In this document: piece by piece, positions 1-10,200 of the stretch | Layout of the letters: each line of letters starts with the position of its first letter | How positions within the stretch are numbered: the first letter of the stretch is position 1 | Assembly (NCBI GenBank): GCA_001275005.1 | Contig: JWZX01003373.1 | Span: 1 to 64,000 of the forward strand | Length of the DNA: 64,000 nt | Source of the DNA: Chrysochromulina tobinii | Taxonomy: Eukaryota; Haptophyta; Prymnesiales; Chrysochromulinaceae | Reading direction: 5' to 3' | Notes under the pieces: model-generated | Database searches by the model: none | Seen by the model: the letters and a program-made list of their open reading frames with translations, nothing else | Told to the model about the DNA's origin: nothing | Made by a program: the position numbers and the translations under genes

Positions 1-329
1 GGCGGGAAGGGCGGAGGCGGAGGTGGGGATGGTAGTGGCGGGGGCGGCGGGGGGGGCGGCGGCGAGGGTGGGAGCGGGAGTGGTTGCGGCGTAGACGGCG
101 TCAAAGGCGGCCATGTAGGTGGTGGTGTTGGCGGGTGGGAAGTAGAAGGGGTTGGCGGAGGAGGAGCGGCGGGCGGCGTGGGCGAGGGCGGAGGGGGTGA
201 AGGTGGTGTGGGCGGGCTGGGTAGTGGGGGCGATGGAGGTGGGGGTGGGATCGAGACCGACCGTGTCGAGAGGGGGGAGGTGGTAGATGAGGTTGCGTGA
301 GCCATTGGTAAAGCCTTGGATGGAAGGGC
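1..329 (-). CDS. Partial exon of an unknown protein, cut by the window edge
   Basis: An open frame reads leftward out of the window from about 329. A candidate acceptor (CCCAG, 330-334) precedes it, and the same frame meets a stop at 343-345, so the exon probably starts at the acceptor. The predicted peptide is rich in Ala, Pro, Thr and Ser but includes mixed stretches such as GSRNLIYHLPPLDTVGLDP and NPFYFPPANTTTYMAAFDAV. Almost every codon ends in C, a bias stronger than in the neighbouring genes, which argues for real coding selection in this frame. The other frame, read from an ATG near 304, gives only a proline-rich string. I do not recognise the family. Confidence 0.38.
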
Positions 330-886
330 CTGGGCTTACTTGTTAACAGTGAAACGAGACACAGAGAAGAACTGCAACCAAATCTCTTGGAATCTCAGGA
401 GCTAAAGCGGTGAGAGTCTAGGAAGACAGGCATTCACAGTTTCAGTTTCAGTTTCAGTTTCTTCGCGGTCCCCCCACGCTCACTCCACCACCGTCTCGAC
501 GGACGGCTCCGCTCCCCTCGGTCAACACAGGCATTCACAGTCGTTCACAGCAAATCAGATGTCCTTAAAGTGGAAGCTGAAGTCTTGCTCTTGAGATGTG
601 TTTAGGTGGGGCGGTGGGGCGCCCCGGCGCCAGCACGCCCGGCCCGAGGGCCTGGTGCTGGTCGTCTTATAGAAAGTAGTCATTGTGGGTTTTACGCTTT
701 TACCCAAAGCTCGATCGAACCCAAAGAGGAAAGAGGATAACATCCGAGATCCGCGATATTGCCGCACGCGCAGCTTTGAGCCTTTTTCGAGCCTTGCGAA
801 GATAGGAAGCTAAAATAGGAAGCTGACGCCTCCACGAGCACCCACGTCCACCAGCACCTCGGAGAGACGTCGGCTTTACAACCCCA
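330..886. other. Intergenic: upstream of the left-edge exon, downstream of the PhyH-like gene
   Basis: No convincing gene. TTCACA hexamers lie near 433, 534 and 543, the same motif found upstream of most genes here. This suggests promoter sequence for the leftward gene at the window edge. Short open frames between 555 and 948 show no domain. Confidence 0.4.
437..460. repeat. Short tandem repeat (CAGTTT)4
   Basis: Four perfect copies of the hexamer CAGTTT lie directly after a TTCACAG motif. Confidence 0.8.
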
Positions 887-1876
887 TCAGCGTCGCCGCC
901 AGAGCCCCTGGCGCAGCAAGAGCGACGCAGCCATGCTGCCGACGACAATTGTTGTACACGCTCGCCAATGCCGCATGAGCGCCTTGGTGAGCGCCTCCCG
1001 GAGAGGCTCCAGGTTGAGGATCACTTGATGCCGCAACACTACGGACGGACTGCAGATGGTATCAGGCGATGCCAGATGATCAAGCAAAGGCGTGATCGGA
1101 TCCCCGTCGAGCACCTCGTACGCCCAGTCGGCAGACCAGCGGGCGGTCGACGAGCGGTTGAGACCCGAACGGTGGAGCGTGAGGTCGGTGAACAGCAGGA
1201 CATCGCCAGGTTCGAGGGTGGGCAACTCGCACGCGTCGGCGGCGGCATTTGCAGGGAGCGTCCCATCTGGTGCGATCGCCAGAAAGCCGTCCTGCCGCCC
1301 GTGACGCAAGAATCCCAAGTCGTGGGAGGCTGGGCACAGCTCGACGCCGCCGTTGGTCGCATCAACGTGGACGAGTGGCGCCCAAGCTGCGAGGAGCCGC
1401 TTGGGTGCCTCGCGTTTGAGCAAATACTGCATGCGGAAGAAGGCGTGATCCTGATGCCATGGGAAACTGGCACCGGGCGTGCCAGGCAACTTGCAACGGC
1501 AATTGTAGCGCGAGGCGACGATGGCCTCCCGGTCGTGCGTCAATACACGAACGAGGGCGCACAGGGCCGGATCGCGGAAGAGCAGCTGCTGGAAGACAAA
1601 GGACGTGCGCGTCTGTGCCACCCACGAGCACGGTGCCCGCTCTGGCGCGTCGTGGTACGCGGCAGCAATGCGCTCCTCGAGTGGCAGCCCCGCACACACG
1701 TTGCCTAGCTTCCCAGCTGCGAACTCGGAAGACAGATGCTTGTCAACGCATTTTTCGAGATGGCTGCGTACACGATCGATGGTTGCAGAGGGCAGCAGCC
1801 CACGGCACACCGAGAAACCCTTGGATACGAGTTCGTCGCGAACGCGCCGCGCCTCGGCTGGGTCGACATCTCCCAT
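887..1876 (-). CDS. Phytanoyl-CoA dioxygenase (PhyH) family protein
   Basis: A 329-residue Fe(II)/2-oxoglutarate-dependent oxygenase of the PhyH family, a size normal for the family. The metal site is visible as HxD in FPWHQDHAFF, followed by GGVELCPASHDLGFL and the distal histidine in FTDLTLHRSGLNRSS, whose nearby Arg would bind 2-oxoglutarate. The start was placed at the ATG opening MGDVDPAEARRVRDELVSKG, the usual N-terminal helix of the fold; the open frame continues upstream but only as low-complexity sequence. The C-terminus has a weakly hydrophobic stretch (TTIVVGSMAASLLL) that might be a membrane anchor. It is divergent from the RNA exonuclease gene, with 157 bp between start codons. 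The substrate cannot be inferred. Confidence 0.82.
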   Translation of the reverse strand: MGDVDPAEARRVRDELVSKGFSVCRGLLPSATIDRVRSHLEKCVDKHLSSEFAAGKLGNVCAGLPLEERIAAAYHDAPERAPCSWVAQTRTSFVFQQLLFRDPALCALVRVLTHDREAIVASRYNCRCKLPGTPGASFPWHQDHAFFRMQYLLKREAPKRLLAAWAPLVHVDATNGGVELCPASHDLGFLRHGRQDGFLAIAPDGTLPANAAADACELPTLEPGDVLLFTDLTLHRSGLNRSSTARWSADWAYEVLDGDPITPLLDHLASPDTICSPSVVLRHQVILNLEPLREALTKALMRHWRACTTIVVGSMAASLLLRQGLWRRR

Positions 1877-2033
1877 CGTGGCGGCGGCGGCGGCAGGATT
1901 CCAGGGCGCGAGAGAGGCGTGTGAAGACCGCGCGTGCGCCGAAAGAGGCGATGAGCGACAGAAAAGGTCCACACTCGAATGTGGAGGTCGTGGTAGAGTG
2001 TGAAAAAGCGAGCGCGGGCCTGGTCGCACCCAT
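1877..2033. promoter_or_regulatory. Divergent promoter of the PhyH-like and REXO-like genes
   Basis: This 157-bp gap separates two start codons pointing away from each other, so both promoters or their cores must lie here. It contains the hexamer TGTGAA at 1999-2004, the motif seen upstream of most genes in the window. Confidence 0.55.
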
Positions 2034-4158
2034 ATGCAAAGCGACGTGGACGGCCCGCTCGGCCGAAGAAAGCTCAAAAAGGCCCGCAAGCTCGTGGAAA
2101 AGGGCAACGGCACGGTGGAGCAGATTCGGGCCATATACGGCGCCAACGCGTCGGCAGGCATCGAGTTGCTGCCTGCAGCACTCGAGCAGCCGCTGCGACT
2201 GGCAGATGTACAAAACATGGTCCTGTGGGCTCTCGCCGATGACCGTGGCGAAATGCCCAAGTGGGCGTTCGTCCGAAACAAGCCACTCCTTCAGGGCGCT
2301 CTTGTTATCCTGGCACGGGACTTGCGCGCAGATGAAGGCAACCTTCTCAGCGCTGCCTTCACCGCAGTTCAGCCACTGCACCTGCCACGGGCACACCGCA
2401 ACCGCCTCGCCGAAGCAGTTGCGACGGAATTCCTTCAGGTCTCGCTCCCTAGAAAACGCAAATTGGCTGCGCTTGCAGCTGCTACCGAACCTAGCCGCGC
2501 GTTGACTGGCGTACCCACTCACGCTGGTCGGCACGCCAGCGGCGGCTGGCGGCTTGAATATGTGCGCAGCTTTGCTGCGCGCCGCGAGGAGCTTCTTGAG
2601 AACGGATATCCGATGAGTGGTGACGACGGCACCCTCGAGATGCCGCGCGAATTTGTGCCGTATGTGGATGCCTCTGAGGCAGGACCCGAACCGCACGCCG
2701 TCCAAACCACCGCGGGATCGAGTGAGGGGTGTGACCACAGAGACGAGGCCGGAGCCGCAGCCCGTTTGCTTGCCTTCGACTGCGAGATGGTGCTTGTGCG
2801 GGGTCCGCGTATGGCGGATGGTGGCTGGCCATTGATGAAGCAGCTCGCACGGGTGGCAGTGGTCGACGAATCGGGTCGAACATTGCTGGACGAGCTTGTG
2901 ATCCCCGAGCGGCCGGTGGTCGACTACAAGACTCAATACTCTGGCAGTGCGCGCCTCCGAGACGAATCCATGGCCCCTGCCTGACGAATCCCCCGCGCAT
3001 CCCTGACGAATCCCGGGACGAATCCATGGCCACTGCCTGCTTCTGGCCACGCTGTTGCTATACACTGCAGCCCGCACAGCCCGCTGGTATTCCGATGGTA
3101 TCACGCTGCCCACTGATACCGTTCTGCTGCGGACTAGCTGCATGTCGCTGGCGAGCTGCAAGCCTACCCCAGTCTATACATTTGACTTGCCACATGCCTC
3201 GAATCAATTCGTGCACAGTCACACCAGCTATCCTTGCCACTGCAACAAAGACGCTCGAGGAAGTGCGCGCGGCGATCCGCCAGCTGATGGCAGGTGGTGA
3301 CACCGTGATGGTCGGCCATTCTCTCGAAAGCGACTTGCATGCCATGCGGCTGAGCCTTCCTGACGGTGCCTGCGTCCTGGACACGGCACTCCTCTACCCG
3401 CTGCGCTGCAACCTGCACGGACCTCCAGCAAAGGCGGCACTTCGCAACCTCACGGTTCAGCATCTCAAGCGCGAGATCCAGCAGCCTCGGATGGAGCCAG
3501 GCGTCATGAATGTAGGAATGGGGCACTCTCCGGCCGAAGATGCTCAGGCTGCCATGGACCTCGCGGTTCTCAAGCTGGCGAATGGCCACAGCTACGCCAC
3601 ACCCGATGCCTCCTGGGGCATCGGCTTCGAGAGAATGGACATGGTGCGCCTGCCGCACGAGAGCACTGATCTCGCACTGATCTCGCACAGGCTCGCATTC
3701 TCCAAGGCCGATTCGCACCCATTTCTCCTGCTGTCGTCCAGGTTCTTGCGCGGACAGGGTGGCACTCCCTGACCATTGATACAGCAGAGGCGATTCTTGC
3801 CATGCCGTTCTCGCCTGCCTCTTCGGTCGAGGTCAACCAAATGGTGATCGCTGACGACGAGGCTGCCGTTCAGGCAGCTGTGCATGCGCTGTCGGGCACT
3901 CAGCGTACCTTTGCCTGGCTAGGTTTGCATGGCGTGCGCAGCGTGGCACCACTTGAGGCACTCGTGGCGGCACTCCCGGCGAATCGCCTTGTGGTTGTGG
4001 TCGGCATTGACGTGAGAGAGCAGGCGAGCAGAGATGGCATGCCATCGGCCGAGGATCAACCTGGGGTGCCGACAGGAAGTCGCCCAGTCCGATCACCAAA
4101 CGGATGGGTGACGTTGACAGTCACTGGGAATGGCGGCAGCTGCGGCGCCAGCAGCTGA
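2034..4158 (+). CDS. RNA exonuclease of the REXO1/REXO5 (Rex1) type, three exons
   Basis: A DEDDh 3'-5' exonuclease, probably acting on structured RNA precursors. Exons: 2034-2946, 3219-3643, 3691-4158. Intron 1 (272 nt, GTGCGC...GCACAG) joins the halves of the conserved block VVDYKTQYSG-ITPAIL. Intron 2 is only 47 nt (GTGCGC...TCGCACAG) and carries the frame into LARTGWHSLTID. Catalytic motifs: ExoI LLAFDCEMV, ExoII MVGHSLESDLHAMRL, ExoIII HSPAEDAQAAMDL. The N-terminal part (DVQNMVLWALADDRGEMPKWAF) resembles the accessory region of REXO5-like proteins. The product is about 601 residues. The C-terminus is uncertain: a good GTGAGA donor in the last exon could splice to a downstream acceptor and replace the final 40 or so residues. 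Confidence 0.85.
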
Positions 4159-4384
4159 ACAGCAGCGTCGCACGGCACAGCTGCAAAGCACACCTGCCAC
4201 ATTCGCACATACAGGGAAGTAAGAGGAAGTGAGGAACTGCGACAGCCCCCCCCCGTTCCAACTTCCTCTAACACACAGCAGCCTCCATACTAACCGACCT
4301 CATCCTAACATACGTTCGAGTAGTGGCGATTGTCAACAGACTAAACACAGAAAATTCACAGCCAATGGTCAACTCTCCCCTAAC

Positions 4385-5236
4385 ATGGCATGCAGCTGCA
4401 ACATGGCAGCGCTGGTCGTCGCGTCGCACAACATCCTCAATGGGCAAAACCTGCGCCGGCTACTCCGCGTGTACACCGAGCTGCGCGCCGCCGAGCGCCT
4501 TCATGCGCTCTGCATCCAGGAGGCCGTGCCGCATGCGGCACGCCGAGTTGCAGCCACACTCGGACGTCGCTATGGCGTTGGCGAGCACAGCGGCGCGCCA
4601 CGGCTTGCAATTGTGTACGATCGCGCGCGGTTGCGCTTGCGACGGATCGGTATTGTTGATCTGCCGCGACTTGCTGCCGTGCCGTGGTGGCAGCGCGTAT
4701 ACACGAGCGCCGTTCCCGAGCCAAAGCATGCTCTCATCGGGTGCTTTGCAGTTCGTGGCGGTTTCCGCAAGCGTCCGCGCCGGCTTGTGTTGGCCAATTT
4801 TCACCTAGATGCCGCCGGCGACAATCGGCACCGAGCTGGTCAGATTCGCGCGTTGGCCACGGCACTCTGGCCTACCTATGCAGACGGACCACTCGTTGCG
4901 TGCGGCGACACCAATGCCTTCTCGCTGCTGAGAACGGAGGCTGAGGGGCTGCTGCAAAACATGCTGGGGCCGCTGGCCCGCTGCCACCGCGCGCGCGATG
5001 TGCACGCAGCTGCACCGAGAGACACGCATTTCTTCGCCCGGGCGCATGAGCCGAAGCTTGGCCAGCGCATTGCCGTGGCCCTCGGTCGCTTCGGCATCGA
5101 CGCACCGCGCCGCTACGATGTGATCGTGGCAGCACTGCGGTGCATTGGATTCGGGACGGTCGACACGCCTGACTCAGACCATAATCTCGTCTGGGCTCGA
5201 TTGTCGCACCGCAGATTCCACGGCAAGAGGCACTGA
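4385..5236 (+). CDS. Endonuclease/exonuclease/phosphatase (EEP) fold protein
   Basis: A single-exon 283-residue protein with the EEP core: ASHNILNG at the start of the domain, the catalytic glutamate in LCIQEAVPHA, ANFHLDAAGDN, CGDTNAFSLL (the GDxN motif) and the terminal SDHNLVWARL (SDH motif). This fold covers Mg-dependent DNases, RNA deadenylases and phosphatases; the exact activity cannot be read from the sequence. The ATG at 4385 (MACSCNMAAL) or the next at 4403 is preferred over an upstream start in proline-rich sequence. A TTCACA element sits 25-30 bp before the start. There are no targeting or membrane segments. Confidence 0.75.
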   Translation: MACSCNMAALVVASHNILNGQNLRRLLRVYTELRAAERLHALCIQEAVPHAARRVAATLGRRYGVGEHSGAPRLAIVYDRARLRLRRIGIVDLPRLAAVPWWQRVYTSAVPEPKHALIGCFAVRGGFRKRPRRLVLANFHLDAAGDNRHRAGQIRALATALWPTYADGPLVACGDTNAFSLLRTEAEGLLQNMLGPLARCHRARDVHAAAPRDTHFFARAHEPKLGQRIAVALGRFGIDAPRRYDVIVAALRCIGFGTVDTPDSDHNLVWARLSHRRFHGKRH

Positions 5237-5606
5237 GTCTGAGACGAGATGTGCCGTGCGTGTGGCTGCGTGCCGGGGGCCGAGTGCCGAGAGACGAGAG
5301 AGAAGCCTCTGGAATCATGTCCGCCCGGATCATGCCCCCCCCGACGCAATTCTCTACAAGTCCTTCAACACCACACTCAAATACTATCCTAAACAACAAA
5401 AACATTCGGCGTGTGCCCGTGTCACAGCGAACAACTTGTTAAAAGACTGTGCGAACGTTTCTTTTTCGCCCCACTGTTGACAAGAAAACCAGATCTTTGC
5501 AGCTTGTCTTGTCCACCATCCCAGTTGTTGCTTCCCCATCAATGTGTTTTGCCCCTCTGTGAACAAGAAAAATGTAACGCGCACAGGTGCTTTGCCCTTC
5601 ACAGAG
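5237..5606. promoter_or_regulatory. Upstream region of the KOW-motif gene
   Basis: A 370-bp gap between two genes on the same strand. It contains TGTGAA at 5558-5563 and TTCACA at 5598-5603, the latter three bases before the start codon. No small gene is visible. Confidence 0.45.
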
Positions 5607-6827
5607 ATGGCGAGCGTCGAGGAGTACCTCGCTTCTCTCACGTGCACCGATGTCGCTGTTCTCCAGGAGCTCGCGACGACCGACCGATCGGCCTTTGCGG
5701 AGCAGCTCAAAGCCGCCGGTTTTGTCAAGATGGGCCATCGGCTGTCTCTGGAGGCAAAGCTCAAGGATCTCAAGACTAGCGGATCAAGTGCAGTGCCAGC
5801 TGAGCCGCCAGCGAAGCTGTCTTCGGAGCCGCCAGCGGAACAGCCGGCAGTACTGGCCCAGTTGCCGGCGGCTGCAATCCCGACGGCGAAGCTGCCGCGA
5901 CCCACACCACCGCCAGCATCACACCCTGCAGATGGTTCATTTGAGGCATCGGCTGGCTTCGAAGGTGCTCGCAAGGACCACGTGCTCAAGATGGGCACCA
6001 ATGGATTGGGCTACTGCCGAGACGCTCAGTGCCATTCTCCAAAGGAGAACAAGCTCGCGCGTAGGCACCTCGGCAACCTGTCGTGGCTCGGCGACGAGGC
6101 AGACGTGGGCGCAGAGGACGATGAGAAGGCAGTGCCAGGGACGGCTCTGGCTGAAGCACCCGCCCGGACCCTGGCACCCCCTGGCAAACTCTCCGAAGAG
6201 CGCCGGCAGAAGCTGCGCTTGCAGGCAGGCCCGTTCGATCCACCGCTGCGCGATGGCAAGTACGCAGAGAAGGGACAAGTAGTCAAGATCCTGTGCGGCA
6301 ACGCGCGAGGCCAGTGGGGCGTCGTGGTGGGTATCAAGATGAGCATGTACAGGGTGCATCGGTTCGATGGTTCGCCCACCGACGCGTCCATGTTCCACGA
6401 AGTGATGACGACCGATCTGACCGTTGACCGCTTTTTGAAGGCGAAGAAGGATTGGGACGTGCGCGCGCCACTCGCGAAACGCTCGCTTCAAGACGATGCC
6501 AAAGGTCAGGTGCATTCGAGCTGGACGCCCAATCTGGGCACGACCCACCTTAGGCTGACGGATCGCTCCGTGGTGCTCTCGTCGCGTGCCAAGCCGGGAT
6601 CTGGCGAGGGCTACTACTATGCCGCGGTCACCTCCGATCAGCACACCCTACCTGTAGCGATGCCGCAGAAGATTGACCCATCTCAGGTGAATCGGGAGGC
6701 GGCTGCGCCTGCATGTGACAGCTGCACCGCCAGCCGCAGCGTGGCGAGCAAATCAGCGTACTACTATGCCCACCGCCGCAAAATCGACTTCCACGTCCCA
6801 ACACCGCCGCCTCAAAAGATTGGTTAG
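5607..6827 (+). CDS. KOW-motif protein with SAM-like N-terminus and C-terminal YYYA repeats
   Basis: A 406-residue single-exon protein of unknown function. The N-terminus (MASVEEYLASLTCTDVAVLQ through GFVKMGHRLSLEAKL) looks like a small helical SAM-type domain. A Pro/Ala-rich linker follows, with PAEPPAKLSSEPPAEQPA as imperfect repeats. A KOW-like segment lies at KGQVVKILCGNARGQWGVVV; KOW motifs bind RNA or ribosomal/transcription partners. The C-terminus holds two diverged copies of a motif, YYYAAVTSDQHTLPVAMPQKI and YYYAHRRKIDFHVPTPPP followed by QKI, which may be short linear binding sites. The ATG at 5607 has better context than an upstream one at 5544. An RNA-linked role is inference only. 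Confidence 0.6.
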   Translation: MASVEEYLASLTCTDVAVLQELATTDRSAFAEQLKAAGFVKMGHRLSLEAKLKDLKTSGSSAVPAEPPAKLSSEPPAEQPAVLAQLPAAAIPTAKLPRPTPPPASHPADGSFEASAGFEGARKDHVLKMGTNGLGYCRDAQCHSPKENKLARRHLGNLSWLGDEADVGAEDDEKAVPGTALAEAPARTLAPPGKLSEERRQKLRLQAGPFDPPLRDGKYAEKGQVVKILCGNARGQWGVVVGIKMSMYRVHRFDGSPTDASMFHEVMTTDLTVDRFLKAKKDWDVRAPLAKRSLQDDAKGQVHSSWTPNLGTTHLRLTDRSVVLSSRAKPGSGEGYYYAAVTSDQHTLPVAMPQKIDPSQVNREAAAPACDSCTASRSVASKSAYYYAHRRKIDFHVPTPPPQKIG

Positions 6828-7266
6828 CCTAGGTTAGCCGACTCGCGAGAGACAGCCCCAATAGCGCGCGCGCCGGCTCCAGCTCGCAGCTGAGGTCAGG
6901 GGCTCGGACCCCGGTGGTGGCCGTCACGTACAATCTTGAAGACTGCCACCCTAGCGAGGCGCGGGGCAGAGCCCCGCTGAGAAAATTTGACCCTGGTGTT
7001 TTGCATTTCGATTTTGCATTTGAATAGGCAATAGCTGATTTCGATAATATACGATAAATGTATCTTTACCGACGGCGACGCAACCCCAATAGGAATAGCT
7101 GATTTAATAAATCTTTACCGGCGCGTTTCGCGGTGTTTGAAACAGCACGCAAATAATTGAACACTGTTCATTCACCTACATGTACACAACGTCGGCACAC
7201 GCACGTTCCAAAAACGTCACTGTGAATATTCACAGCCGAGACGCGTTTCAAATCGCGTTGCAAATT
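6828..7266. other. Intergenic region before the Mps1 gene
   Basis: No gene. A perfect GC hairpin (GCGGGGC, AGA, GCCCCGC) lies near 6960-6977 and could end the upstream transcript. Around 7028-7125 two imperfect copies of an AT-rich unit (AATAGCTGATTT...AATCTTTACCG) occur. The palindromic TGTGAA element at 7221-7234 closes the region. Confidence 0.45.
7221..7234. promoter_or_regulatory. Palindromic promoter element TGTGAATATTCACA
   Basis: A perfect 14-bp palindrome made of TGTGAA and its reverse complement, 33 bp upstream of the Mps1 start codon. Single copies of the same hexamer precede most genes in the window. It may be a dimer-bound transcription factor site. Confidence 0.5.
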
Positions 7267-10200
7267 ATGGCCGACAGCCTACTTCCCGTCGACAAAGAGA
7301 ACGAGAACCCGACACGACTCTCGGGCAAGTCGGGAGCAGCGCATCCGCATACTGGCGGTGACCATGCAGGGCGTGACTCCGATGCCACCGATGTCTTCCT
7401 TCCGGGTGGCAGCAAGCCCAGGAAGAAGATGGGTCTAGGCCTGAAGCTTGGTGCGCCAGCACGTGCGCGACGAGTTGACTTTGTACAAGAGGACGAAGAC
7501 GAGATCCCTTCGCGGCCAACACTCTTGCCCGCACCACCTGCTGCCGCACAGCCGCCGCCTACTGCCTCATTGGCGCAACAGCCTCCGGACGCTGTGGATG
7601 CACCACCGAGTGTGCCAAAGCATGCGTTGATGAAAGATGGGGCGCCTAGCTCCATCAGCGCCGAATATGCGCGTGGGCCAACTGGAGCTCTAGACGCGCA
7701 GACGTGGAGCCGTCGGCTCGACGAGCACAAGCGGGCTTGCGCGCAGGATTCTGCCGAGCGCCGGCTTTCTGTGCTCGGGCCACTGTACCGCAAGGCGACG
7801 CAGGACGTGGGCCAGCCGATCGACGAGCGCGGAGGGGCGCGCATCTGGCTCGAGTACGCGCTTTTGCGGGCGGAGACGTCGACGGAAGACGCCCGCCAGA
7901 TCTTCCAGGCATATGAAGCACCAGCGCATCGGCGTTCAGGACGCTGCCTTCCCGGTGGCTTGGTCCGTGTTCGAGGCATCCCAGGGCAACGTCGACGAGG
8001 CTCGTAAGATCCTCGAGAAGGCACTCGACCAGCCGAACTTTCAATGCAACTCAACCGGGACATACCCTGACGTGCGCCATTCTCGCACGGTCATTCAGGA
8101 TGCACTTTTGAAGCTGTCCGCTCGCCCAACATCACTGCCACCAAAGAGTCCGGCAAAGCCTTCGAGCGTGACTCCCAACAGTGACGACAGTGGCGACAGT
8201 GGCGATCTCGTGCTTGTCCGCGTGCGTAACGCCGCGGAGCACGATGCCCAAGGCTTGGCCTATGCCAGTCTGCCCGCGGGTGCTGCAACGGCCGCCCCCG
8301 CCGCGCCCAAGGTAGCTCCCCATGTGTGCGATGCGAACGCAGACACTGTCATCATGGAACGCATTCAGATGCCGCCAGCCGTCGCCGCTGCGAGCACAGA
8401 GAATGGCACACAGCTGCTCGCACGTGCGCCGATGCTGGCCACACCAGCGGTGCCGGCCACGTCGCAGCTCGAGGTACATGCGCCCAAAGCGCACCTTATC
8501 GCGAGCTCTGCTGCGAACGCGCGCACCACGACCGAGCTGCTCGAGGTGGACGACACGGTCCGGAGGCCTGAGCTCCAGTACCCTTACCTGCTGCCCATCG
8601 AAGAGGGCTCGCACGAGGGCTCCGAGCGCAGCCCAAGCGACGCGTCTTCCCATGGGAGCGTGACGAACACCCTGTGCCACGACACCGTCCGCGTGCAAGC
8701 GCTGCAGTTGCCAGCCCCCTTCACCTTCACAGGATCGTCCGCGCCGCTATCGACGCCACGGCCCGCGTCCATGGCGTCATCATATGGCTCAAGCGCCACG
8801 CCCGCCCCTCTCGATCCACCGAGCACACCCGCGGTAAATTGCGTGGCGCCCGCGACGCCGGCTCGGACCGGGGCCGCAGCCGCTGCCGAAGCGCCGGCCT
8901 CGGCGACCGCGACTTGCCAGCACGGTCTGCGATTTGCGTCGACGCCAGGCCAAGCGTCCACCGCGGTGACTTTAGCCGCCGGACGGGCGGTGCCGCTCTC
9001 GACTGTTGCTTCGCGCGAATCGCTGCTAACGGGGCACGCCGAGGTGAGCGTCAATGGCGTGCCGTACAAAGTGCTCGAGCTGCTCGGCAAGGGCGGGACG
9101 TCGCAGGTGTTCAAGGTTCTCTCGCCCCTCAATGAGGTCCTCGCGCTCAAGAAGGTGGCGCTAGAGGCCGATTCGGAGGAGGCCAATGGGCTCGCCGAGG
9201 CAGTGCAGAACGAGATCGACCTGATGATGCGCTTCAAGAGCGTCCCGGAAGCAACTAGGTGCATCATCGAGCTCGTCGACGCCGAGGTCAACCTCGCTGA
9301 GCGCGTCGTGTACATGGTGATGGAGTGTGGCGAAATCGACTTCAAGGGCATTCTCCAGCGAGACCAGGAGGAGCGGCAGGCCAAGGGCCTCGAGCTCAAC
9401 GAGACCTTCGTTTGTGGGTACTGGGAACAGATGCTCTCGGCCGTGGACGTGATGCACAAGGCGCGCGTCATCCACGGCGACCTAAAACCGATGAACTTTC
9501 TGTGCGTCAAGGGTGCGCTCAAGCTCATCGACTTTGGCATCGCCAAGTCGATGACGAACGACAATCCCGACGTGACCAAAATCGAGCGAGAGAACACGGT
9601 TGGCACGCTCAATTACATGTCGCCCGAGACGATCGTCGGTCAGGACGCGCAGGATGAGCACGGCAAGAGCGTCTTCACGCAGGGGCGGGCGTCAGACGTG
9701 TGGTCGCTGGGCTGCATCCTCTACCAGATGGTCTACGGCGCGCCGCCCTTTGCGCATGTTAAAAACTACCTGCGCAAGATGCAAGCGATCACCGACGAGC
9801 GCGTTGAGATCCAATTTCCACCGCTACGCACCTCCAAGTTTCCATACCTGCTCGAAGTCATGAAAGCGTGCCTGCAGCGCAAGCCCGAGTGCCGTCCAAA
9901 GCTTTCGGAGCTGCTACAGCACCCGCTGCTGCGCGGTCCCGTCGCACCATCGGCTGCGCCCGCCGGCGGCCTGAGCATCTCTCAACTCGAGGCGCTGATT
10001 CGGCAAGCAGCAGCGAGTGGCTCCACAGAGATCTCTACGGAGGCTCTCTTGAAAGCTGCGATTGCGGCGCCTCCCGTCACATCAGCGGCTCCGGGTGCAC
10101 GGGCGCAGGCTGCCCCACTGCCCGCTACCGCCCCGGTATCTGCTGGGCCGTCGCCTGCAACGTCGCCGCCGCCCGCGCCGCTGCCTGGACCGCCGTCGCA

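Noticed and set aside
555-948. Short minus-strand frames left of the PhyH-like gene
   Set aside because: Short, low complexity, no motif, partly overlapping the end of the supported gene.
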